DNA of 46,071 nt from Clostridia bacterium (GTDB lineage Bacteria; Bacillota; Clostridia; Christensenellales; Aristaeellaceae): the NCBI GenBank assembly GCA_017936375.1, contig JAGBFR010000071.1:1-46071 (forward strand), given 5' to 3'. How positions within the stretch are numbered: position 1 is the stretch's first letter; every line of letters starts with the position of its first letter. Under the pieces are notes generated by a model. That model was not told the origin of the DNA and ran no database searches. It saw only the letters and a list, made by a program, of their open reading frames with translations. This document shows, one piece after another, positions 10,121 through 16,274 of this stretch. The translations under genes and the position numbers were made by a program.

Positions 10121-11641
10121 ATGGGCAAAAAGAGCGGTCAAATCAGAAAACGGGCGATGCTGGCCGGGCTTCTTGCGGCAACGCTGCTGCTTGGCGGCTG
10201 CATGGCGCAGATTGAGGAGCGGCCGATGGCGGACGTCTCCGCGACGCCGGTGGACAGCGGCGTGCAGGCCCCTGCGGAGGATGCGTATGCCGCGTCGGAG
10301 CGGACGGTCACGCTGTATTTTCTCACGGAGGACGGCACGGCGCTGCGGCCTGTTGTGCGCCGCATGGAGGCACCGGGCAGCATGAGCCGCGCGGAGGCGG
10401 CCTTCTGCGCGCTGATGGAGGGGCCGGAGGCGGATGAACACGCCTTCTGGCCGGAAATGGGAAATCTGAACGCCGTGCGGGCGATCGAGATCTCCGGCGA
10501 TGTGGCGACGGTCGATCTGCCTGCGCGCGTGCGCGAGCTGCCGCAGGAGAGAATCTTTGCCGTGCGTCAGGCGATTGCCAACACGCTGACAGAATTTACG
10601 GAAATCTCCTATGTGAACGTGCTCATCGGCGGGCGGGAGGAGGGCCTTGACCTCGGCGCGCAGCTGCCGGTCGGCACGCTTACCCGGATGGGCGATATGG
10701 ATATGGGCGCGGCCTATACGCGCCTTGATGAGCAGCGCCAGAGCGAGCAGGGCGTCACCCGGCTGACGACGCTGTATTTCCCGACGGAGGACGGAAGATT
10801 CGTGCTGCCCGAGGTGCGCACGGTCTCTTATGGAGCGGTATCGCCGATTGAATACCTCTATCAGCTTCTTGCCGAGATGGGCAAGGAATCAAAGCGCGCA
10901 TCCGGCGTGCCTGCGCCGATGCGGTATATCACCGAGATGCCGGAGATCGTGCGCACGCAGGACGGGGCATACCGCGCCATTGAGATCCGGTTCGATGTGT
11001 CGCTCGACGAGGCGCTGGCGGAGGCGGGGCTGACCCGGGGCATCTACATGGCCATGCTGACGGACACGCTGATGGGCTTTGTCCCGGGCGTGGAGGGCCT
11101 GCAGGTGAGCATCGGCGGCGAACTGCTGACAGGCCTTGCGGCGGAGCACACGCCGGACGGAACAGAGCTCCCCTTTGCGCACAGGCTGGCGACGCGGGAG
11201 GACTTTGCGGCCTATGCCGGCGCGCCGGTGACGCTCTATACGCAGGCGGACGGCGCGGGCGGCCTCGTGCGCACGGCGTATATCCTCGCGCAGGCGCGGC
11301 AGAATGACCTTCGTGCGCGGCTTGAGGCGCTGATGAGCTTTGACGAGGACGGGGAAAGATACGCGCTGCCCTCCGGTCTGACGGCGGCGGATGTGCTCGC
11401 CGTGCGCGCGCAGGATGATGAGATTGCGGTCAATCTTTCCGAACATTTTGCATCGCGGCTGCGCACGCTCTCCCCGCGTGAGGAGCGCACGGCGATCTAC
11501 GCCATGGTCAACACGCTGACGGAGGATATGCATGCGCAGCGGGTGCGCTTCTTCTTTGAGGGGGAGCAGATTGAGATGCTCTCCGGCGAATTGGAGATGC
11601 GCGGCGCCTTCCTGCGCAATCCCGGAATGGTGGTGGAATGA
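10121..11641 (+). CDS. Lipoprotein with three GerMN-like units
   Basis: 506 residues. The N terminus is a lipoprotein signal with lipobox LLGGC (Cys27), so it is likely tethered outside the membrane. Three successive stretches share the same plan: TLYFLTEDG...ALMEGP...NTLTEF...VNVLIGG (about 61-185), TLYFPTEDG...VSIGGELL (about 214-345) and TLYTQADG...ALMSF...NTLTED...FEGEQIEML (about 368-500). The first and third are clear GerMN matches, the middle one is weaker. ATG 10121 follows AAAGGAG. The stop overlaps the holA start (ATGA). Likely part of the two-component operon. Confidence 0.82.
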   Translation: MGKKSGQIRKRAMLAGLLAATLLLGGCMAQIEERPMADVSATPVDSGVQAPAEDAYAASERTVTLYFLTEDGTALRPVVRRMEAPGSMSRAEAAFCALMEGPEADEHAFWPEMGNLNAVRAIEISGDVATVDLPARVRELPQERIFAVRQAIANTLTEFTEISYVNVLIGGREEGLDLGAQLPVGTLTRMGDMDMGAAYTRLDEQRQSEQGVTRLTTLYFPTEDGRFVLPEVRTVSYGAVSPIEYLYQLLAEMGKESKRASGVPAPMRYITEMPEIVRTQDGAYRAIEIRFDVSLDEALAEAGLTRGIYMAMLTDTLMGFVPGVEGLQVSIGGELLTGLAAEHTPDGTELPFAHRLATREDFAAYAGAPVTLYTQADGAGGLVRTAYILAQARQNDLRARLEALMSFDEDGERYALPSGLTAADVLAVRAQDDEIAVNLSEHFASRLRTLSPREERTAIYAMVNTLTEDMHAQRVRFFFEGEQIEMLSGELEMRGAFLRNPGMVVE

Positions 11642-12654
11642 GCATGGATCAGTGGGCGTTTTTTGACGAAATCAAGGCGGGCACGGTCCGCAATGTCTAT
11701 CTGTTTCACGGGCCGGAGGCGTTCATTCGCCGCAGCGCGATGGCTGCGCTGGAAAAGAAGATCCTGATGCCCGGATTGGAGGGCATGAACAAGACGGTGC
11801 TCGCCGCGCCGACGGCGCAGCAGGTGATCGAGAGCTGCGAGACGCTGCCGATGATGAGCGATTACAGGCTGATCGTCGTGACGGACTGCGCGCTGCTCAC
11901 CTCCGGCAAGGCGAAGGACGAGGCGCAGGAGAGCGCGCTGCTGTGCGATTATCTGCCGCGCGTGCCTGAGAGCACCTGCCTGGTCTTTGACGCAGGCGCA
12001 TCCATCGATAAGCGGAAAAAGCTGGCGCAGGCGCTGGTGAAGATGCCCGGCGCTGTCTCCTTTGACGCGCTGGATGACATGCATCTCTATAAATGGATGA
12101 ATCAGCAGCTTCGCCCGCTCTCGCGCAGCATGAGCCGCGAGGCCTGCGAGATGCTGGCCTTCACCAGCGGGCGGGATCTGACGATGCTCTCCGGCGAGCT
12201 GGCGAAGCTGGCGGCCTATACGCAGGGCAGGCAGGAGATCCTGCCGGAGGACATTGAAGCTGTCGCCACGCATACGGCGGAGTGCACGATCTTCTCCATG
12301 GTCGACGCGCTGAGCGCGGGGAATGCGCAGGAGGCGTTCTCCCTGCTGGGCGTGCTGTTATCCGGCGGCGAGGCGCGCATCGGCATCCTCGCCATGATCA
12401 CGCGCCATTACAGGCAGATGATGCACCTGTGCGCCATGCGCGAGGAGCGGGCGCAGCCGGGGCAGATCGCCAAGGCGCTGGGCGTTCCGCCCTTTGCGGT
12501 GACGCGCCTGATGAAGCAGGCGGGCCGGCGTACCTTTGAGCAGATGAAGCGGTGCGTTGACCTTTGCGTGCAGGCGGATTATGACATCAAGCGGGGCGCG
12601 ATGCGCGAGGAGGCGGCGCTGGAGCGGCTGATGCTCCTGCTGCTGCGCGGCTGA
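11638..12654 (+). CDS. holA: DNA polymerase III delta subunit
   Basis: Clamp-loader subunit that opens the sliding clamp in chromosome replication. 338 residues, normal length. The start region NVYLFHGPEAFIRRSAMAALEKK and the middle ISWMDE-like segment YKWMNQQLRPLSRSMSREACEML are typical of HolA; the C-terminal half (FSMVDALSAGNAQEAFSLLGVLL...ILAMITRHYRQMM) matches the collar domain. Two starts are possible, ATG 11638 (overlapping the previous stop) and ATG 11644. In many Firmicutes rpsT follows holA; it does not here. Confidence 0.95.
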   Translation: MSMDQWAFFDEIKAGTVRNVYLFHGPEAFIRRSAMAALEKKILMPGLEGMNKTVLAAPTAQQVIESCETLPMMSDYRLIVVTDCALLTSGKAKDEAQESALLCDYLPRVPESTCLVFDAGASIDKRKKLAQALVKMPGAVSFDALDDMHLYKWMNQQLRPLSRSMSREACEMLAFTSGRDLTMLSGELAKLAAYTQGRQEILPEDIEAVATHTAECTIFSMVDALSAGNAQEAFSLLGVLLSGGEARIGILAMITRHYRQMMHLCAMREERAQPGQIAKALGVPPFAVTRLMKQAGRRTFEQMKRCVDLCVQADYDIKRGAMREEAALERLMLLLLRG

Positions 12655-12660
12655 CCCGCC

Positions 12661-12684
12661 CGGGCGCTGCCCGTCCCCTTTTTT
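12661..12684 (+). terminator. Terminator after holA
   Basis: CGGGC (12661-12665) pairs with GCCCG (12669-12673) over a 3-nt loop; CCCC and six T follow. Short stem but a good T-run. Confidence 0.6.
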
Positions 12685-12699
12685 CAAAATGGCACAAAG

Positions 12700-12734
12700 A
12701 ATCCCTCCCGGCATAGGATGTGCTGGGAGGGATT
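12700..12734. terminator. 10-bp hairpin, possible terminator of the minus-strand CAP gene
   Basis: AATCCCTCCC (12700-12709) and GGGAGGGATT (12725-12734) form a perfect 10-bp stem. Read on the minus strand it is followed by a weakly T-rich tail, and the CAP gene ends 170 bp before it. On the plus strand the right arm supplies a GGGAGG that could be the ribosome site of the small reading frame at 12741. Confidence 0.45.
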
Positions 12735-12740
12735 ATATTG

Positions 12741-12932
12741 ATGAAAGGAAAGTCTGCTTTTTCCGGTCTGCCGGATGGCGTGATCCTGCGCCCTGCGCTC
12801 ACGCCGCTGGAGGCCTCTGTGCTGCCTGCGAGGGAGAGGCCGGGGCGTGCGGCGCTGCGCCATATCCGTATGGAGCAGGCGCGCATCCTCTGCGCACAGT
12901 GCGGTCAGCGGCAGAAGATCTGGGTCAGATAG
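12741..12932 (+). CDS. Possible small protein of unknown function (63 aa)
   Basis: Weakly supported. ATG 12741 lies 10 nt after GGGAGG and opens 63 codons with no recognised domain; a CAQC pair occurs near the end. Its 3' end overlaps the minus-strand CAP gene by 28 bp. It lies right after the holA terminator and on a hairpin arm, so it may be non-coding. I list it only because the 220 bp between holA and the CAP gene has no other content. Confidence 0.2.
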   Translation: MKGKSAFSGLPDGVILRPALTPLEASVLPARERPGRAALRHIRMEQARILCAQCGQRQKIWVR

Positions 12933-13423
12933 ACGTAGCCGTTTTCATCCGCCGCCACGCCGACGCCGGCCTTCGTGTAGCCGGCGCTCAGGATATTGCG
13001 CCGATGGCCGGGCGAGGAGATGAGCGCGGCCTGCGCCTTGTCGACGTCGCGGTGATGGGCGATATTCTCCGCAGCGCCGGCGTGCGGATAGCCAAATTGC
13101 GTCAGCATCTCGCTGACGGAGCCGTATGTCGGAGACTCATGCGCGAAATACTGATTGTCGCGCATATCCTCGGATTTGATGCGCGCGATGCGGCAAAGCT
13201 CCGGATCGAGCGTGAGCGGGCTGAGATTATAGCGGATGCGGTCAGAATTCAGAAGATTTCCGGCCTTCTGCTCTTGCACTGACAGGAAAGCTGTTGTATA
13301 ATGACCGACGAACGCGGGCGCGCCCGCTCGGGCGGAGCCTGTATGCGGCGCTGCGGCGAAAAGAAGCAGCGCGCAGAGCGTGCATACAGATTGCTTTCGT
13401 ATGGATGCGTGTTTCTTTTTCAT
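12905..13423 (-). CDS. Secreted CAP-domain (SCP/YkwD-like) protein
   Basis: 172 residues with a signal peptide (after a basic start, CTLCALLLFAAAPHTGSARA). The rest is a CAP domain: LLNSDRIRYNLSPLTLDPELCRIARIKSEDM, the YFAHESP segment, GAAENIA, and SPGHRRNILSAGYTKAGVGV ending YLTQIFCR. This is the bacterial YkwD/SafA-neighbour type; members are secreted and some are coat- or wall-associated, but no enzymatic activity is established. ATG 13423 follows a perfect AGGAGG. A strong promoter precedes it. Confidence 0.9.
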   Translation of the reverse strand: MKKKHASIRKQSVCTLCALLLFAAAPHTGSARAGAPAFVGHYTTAFLSVQEQKAGNLLNSDRIRYNLSPLTLDPELCRIARIKSEDMRDNQYFAHESPTYGSVSEMLTQFGYPHAGAAENIAHHRDVDKAQAALISSPGHRRNILSAGYTKAGVGVAADENGYVYLTQIFCR

Positions 13424-13468
13424 GGGTACCTCCTGTGGGGATCCGAAGAATCATGCAGGCATGCAGAA

Positions 13469-13497
13469 AGTGTATCGCATCTGTACCGGGGAATCAA
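13469..13497 (-). promoter_or_regulatory. Promoter of the CAP-protein gene
   Basis: Minus strand: TTGATT (13497-13492), 17-bp spacer, TACACT (13474-13469), 46 bp before the start codon. Confidence 0.65.
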
Positions 13498-13550
13498 TCA
13501 AACTGGCAGCTGGCTGCCATGGAAATATACGTCGATCAGGAGGATGGCCA

Positions 13551-13943
13551 ATGGGCTTTATCAAGTGTCCGAGATGTGAACTCAATTACATCCAGGAGGA
13601 GGAGCAGTACTGCTCCGTCTGCAAGCGTGAAATGAAGGGCGAGGCGCACGAGGATCTCTTCGAGCTTTGCTCGATCTGCAACGAGAATCCGGTCATGCCG
13701 GGCAAGGACGTCTGCCCGATGTGCTACAAGGAGATGAACCAGCAGCAGGGGCTGCGTGACGATTCCTCCGACGACGCCGAGACGCCGGATGTGAGCATCG
13801 ATATGGAAGACGTCGCCGAGATGCAGGAAATTGAGCTGGATACCCTGCCGGAGGATATGCCGGCGGAGATCGGCGAGCAGATCTCCCTTGAAGAGGAAAA
13901 GAGCAAGGAAGATTACGACGACGAGGAAGAAGAGGAAATCTGA
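13551..13943 (+). CDS. Small protein with four CxxC zinc knuckles and an acidic tail
   Basis: 130 residues. Four cysteine pairs, CPRC, CSVC, CSIC and CPMC, lie in the first ~60 residues and can form two zinc-ribbon sites. The second half is strongly acidic (DDSSDDAETPD; EEEKSKEDYDDEEEEEI). Start ATG 13551 lies behind AGGAGG (13539). I recognise no named family; zinc-ribbon plus acidic tail suggests a protein- or RNA-polymerase-binding factor, but that is speculation. A phosphoesterase gene follows 51 bp later. It is divergent from the CAP gene. Confidence 0.8.
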   Translation: MGFIKCPRCELNYIQEEEQYCSVCKREMKGEAHEDLFELCSICNENPVMPGKDVCPMCYKEMNQQQGLRDDSSDDAETPDVSIDMEDVAEMQEIELDTLPEDMPAEIGEQISLEEEKSKEDYDDEEEEEI

Positions 13944-13994
13944 GCGCGCGCGTGCCCCATTCCGCGCACCGCTGCGGGATAATGAGGTGAAGGC

Positions 13995-14702
13995 GTGAGC
14001 GTTTTTGCGATCGGGGATCTGCATCTGCCGGGCGGCGACATGAAGCCGATGGATGTCTTCGGCCCTCATTGGGAGAATCACTTCGAGCGCATCAGCGAGG
14101 ACTGGCGCGCGCGGGTGAGCGAAGAGGACATCGTGCTCATCCCGGGGGATATCTCCTGGGCGATGCAGCTTGGCGACGCGCTGGAGGATCTGCGGCGAAT
14201 CGCGCTCCTTCCCGGGCGCAAGCTCATCCTGCGCGGCAACCACGATTACTGGTGGTCCTCCCTGACGCAGCTGCGCTGTGCGCTGCCCGAGGGGATGCAC
14301 GCCGTGCAGAACGACGCGTGGGACGGCGGCGAGTATGTCTTCTGCGGCACGCGCGGCTGGATGATCCCGCCGGCGGGCGGCGCAGGCGCGCAGGATGAGA
14401 AGATCTACAAGCGCGAGGTGCTGCGGCTGAAGATGTCGCTGGAGAGCGCGGCAAAGATCGCGCAGGGCAGAAAGATCATCGCCATGATGCACTATCCGCC
14501 GCTCCTGCCGGAGAATGCGCGCACGGGAACCGGCTTTACGCAGCTGCTGAGCGAATTCGGCGTGGCCCGCTGCGTATACGGCCATTTGCATGGGCTAAGC
14601 GTACAGCGCGGCTATACGGGCCTGTACGAAGGGGTGCGCTATGATCTGGTCTCATGCGATGCGCTGGGCTTTGCGCTGCGCGATGTGACGCCGGAGGCGT
14701 AA
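13995..14702 (+). CDS. Calcineurin-type metallophosphoesterase
   Basis: 235 residues with the metal-binding motifs of the family: GDLHL (D7, H9), PGDISW (D in GD), GNHDYWW, MMHYPPL and GHLHG. These ligate two metals in phosphatases and nucleases. Substrate not predictable. The GTG start at 13995 follows GAGGTG. It is probably co-transcribed with the zinc-ribbon gene; two terminators lie downstream. Confidence 0.9.
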   Translation: MSVFAIGDLHLPGGDMKPMDVFGPHWENHFERISEDWRARVSEEDIVLIPGDISWAMQLGDALEDLRRIALLPGRKLILRGNHDYWWSSLTQLRCALPEGMHAVQNDAWDGGEYVFCGTRGWMIPPAGGAGAQDEKIYKREVLRLKMSLESAAKIAQGRKIIAMMHYPPLLPENARTGTGFTQLLSEFGVARCVYGHLHGLSVQRGYTGLYEGVRYDLVSCDALGFALRDVTPEA

Positions 14703-14753
14703 GGCGGCGGACCGGAATCGGATATTCACAGAATCAAACATACAGCGATACAG

Positions 14754-14785
14754 GGCGGCCTGCGGATGCGGGTCGTCCTTTTTTG
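14754..14785 (+). terminator. Terminator after the phosphoesterase gene
   Basis: GGGCGGCC (14754-14761) pairs with GGTCGTCC (14772-14779) using two G-U pairs, with an inner GC/GC extension, then TTTTTT. Confidence 0.75.
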
Positions 14786-14837
14786 CTGCCCGGTATACCG
14801 CCCAAGCGGTGTGCGCCGGCCCTGAAAACAGAGAGAT

Positions 14838-14891
14838 ACACGCCCGGAAGGCGCTTTTCGCGTCTTCTGCGGGCGTGTGTTTCTTTTTGTT
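14838..14891 (+). terminator. Second terminator upstream of mraZ
   Basis: ACACGCCCG (14838-14846) pairs with CGGGCGTGT (14870-14878); inside it GAAGGCGC pairs with GCGTCTTC, giving a long rod with a TTTT-rich loop. GTTTCTTTTTGTT follows. Together with the first terminator it isolates the dcw cluster. These hairpins and the mraZ promoter fill the 324-bp gene-free stretch 14703-15026. Confidence 0.8.
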
Positions 14892-14945
14892 ACGCATTTG
14901 TTACGCCCTGAAAATCGATTTAGCAAAAACTTCATTGTGAAGTGC

Positions 14946-14974
14946 TTGAAAAGTGGAGGGAAATGGTGTAAAGT
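14946..14974 (+). promoter_or_regulatory. Promoter of mraZ and the dcw cluster
   Basis: TTGAAA (14946-14951), 17-bp spacer, TAAAGT (14969-14974). It overlaps the AAAGTGG repeats described separately, as expected for an autoregulated mraZ promoter. Confidence 0.65.
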
Positions 14975-15000
14975 AATTGGGCAGAGGTGTAAAGTGGAGA
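14950..15000 (+). promoter_or_regulatory. MraZ-box operator (AAAGTGG repeats)
   Basis: AAAGTGGAGG (14950-14959), GAAATGGTGT (14960-14969), AAAGTAATTG (14970-14979) and AAAGTGGAGA (14991-15000). The first three are in 10-bp register; the last is offset by 21 bp. GGTGTAAAGT also repeats at 14965 and 14986. MraZ is known to bind such direct repeats in its own promoter; that it does so here is inference. Confidence 0.65.
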
Positions 15001-15026
15001 GTAAAAGGGAAGGAGGGGCGCCGCGT

Positions 15027-15479
15027 ATGGGTCAGTTTGCGTTTTCCGGTTCGTTTGACCATTCGCTCGACGGCAAGGGCCGTGTGATTATCCCCTCTTC
15101 TTACCGTGATTCTCTCGGCGAGAATTTTACGATCACCATCAACCCGAATAAGACGGCGGTGGCAATCTATCCCAAGGAAATGTGGGATCTGCAGCTGGAG
15201 CGCCTCTCTCATATCAACCCGATGGACAAGATCGGCCTGAAATACGAGCGCTATCTGATGAGCGTCTCCTTCTCCGGCAACAGCATGGATGCGCAGGGCC
15301 GCGTGCTGATTCCGGCGAAGCTGCGCGCCAAGCTCGGCCTCACGCGCGATATCGTCTTTGTCGGTCTGAACAATTACATCGAGATCTGGGACGCGGAGAC
15401 CTATGCGCAGATGGAAGCGCAGACGGAGGACGAGTTCGAGGATATCGCCGATTATGTGTACAAGACCTATCCGGTCTGA
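15027..15479 (+). CDS. mraZ: Transcriptional regulator MraZ
   Basis: 150-residue double AbrB-like DNA-binding protein that controls its own dcw operon. The two SpoVT/AbrB-type repeats are visible: FDHSLDGKGRVIIPSSYRD (early) and FSGNSMDAQGRVLIPAKLR (after residue 80), each with the D-x-(K/Q)GR motif. ATG 15027 follows AGGAGGGG. The operator repeats lie just upstream. Unusually, rsmH (mraW), which nearly always follows mraZ, is missing; a 9-bp hairpin and an ftsL-like gene come next. Confidence 0.96.
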   Translation: MGQFAFSGSFDHSLDGKGRVIIPSSYRDSLGENFTITINPNKTAVAIYPKEMWDLQLERLSHINPMDKIGLKYERYLMSVSFSGNSMDAQGRVLIPAKLRAKLGLTRDIVFVGLNNYIEIWDAETYAQMEAQTEDEFEDIADYVYKTYPV

Positions 15480-15486
15480 TGAGGAT

Positions 15487-15516
15487 CGCCCGGCGGCGGG
15501 ATGGAAGCGCCGGGCG
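15487..15516 (+). repeat. Intercistronic hairpin between mraZ and the ftsL-like gene
   Basis: CGCCCGGCG (15487-15495) and CGCCGGGCG (15508-15516) form a perfect 9-bp GC stem with a 12-nt loop and no T-run. It sits where rsmH would normally begin. Confidence 0.6.
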
Positions 15517-15578
15517 GCATAAGCGCCGCAAAGAGGCGGCAAAAACAGTTCTTGAGAGCAGGGTGGGTGAATACACTG

Positions 15579-16268
15579 ATGGCAGGCGCGGCAATCAGGC
15601 AGAAGAACCGCAGCACATTTACCGCGGCGGGCTACAGGGACAGCGTGCGCATGAAGGAAAAGCGCGAGCTGTATATTGCCAAATATCCGGCGGGCTCCAA
15701 GCAGGAGGAGCTGCGCGACTTCAACCGTGCAGGATACAGCCAGGCGAGGCCGTGGCATGAGTCTCCCAGGCCGGTGTTTGAATTTGAGGCGGAGAGCGGC
15801 GCAGCTGCTGTCAGCGCGCCTGTTGAGCGCCGCTACAAGCGCCAGCCGCGTGAAAACTGGATGGACTGGCTGGCCGAGGAGGCCAGAAGGGACACGAAGG
15901 ACGTCATCATCTGCGTCGTGCTGTGCGCGATGCTGGTGCTGATGGCGGCGCTTTGGGGCCAGAGGCTGGCGCAGAGCCGCTCCCTGCAGCTGGATATCCA
16001 GAAGTATGAGAACGGCACGACCGCGCTGGAGGCAAACAATGAAGTCCTCCGGGGTCAGCTGAGCCAGGCCAAGGCGGAGGACAGAATCCGCAATCTGGCG
16101 CAGAACGAGCTGGGCATGCTCCGCCCGGAGCGCGCGCAGACGAAGGAAATCTATATCCCGGCGGCCGACATGGCCAGAAAAACAACGGTACAGGAAAACG
16201 AAGAGCCCAAGTTCGAAGCGCTTGACTTCATGCTCGGGCTGCTTGATGTGTTCGGTTTCGAGGAGTGA
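15579..16268 (+). CDS. FtsL-like septum protein
   Basis: Bitopic membrane protein of the divisome, 229 residues from ATG 15579. A long basic/charged cytoplasmic part (1-108) precedes one transmembrane helix (VIICVVLCAMLVLMAALWG, about 109-127) and an extracytoplasmic coiled coil (about 134-174) ending NLAQNELGMLRPE, the FtsL/DivIC signature. Identity rests on this layout and on position between mraZ and the PBP gene. The start is uncertain: GTG 15567 and TTG 15552 are in frame and the ribosome site is weak. The N-terminal extension is longer than in E. coli or B. subtilis FtsL. Confidence 0.85.
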   Translation: MAGAAIRQKNRSTFTAAGYRDSVRMKEKRELYIAKYPAGSKQEELRDFNRAGYSQARPWHESPRPVFEFEAESGAAAVSAPVERRYKRQPRENWMDWLAEEARRDTKDVIICVVLCAMLVLMAALWGQRLAQSRSLQLDIQKYENGTTALEANNEVLRGQLSQAKAEDRIRNLAQNELGMLRPERAQTKEIYIPAADMARKTTVQENEEPKFEALDFMLGLLDVFGFEE

Positions 16269-16274
16269 GAGGGC

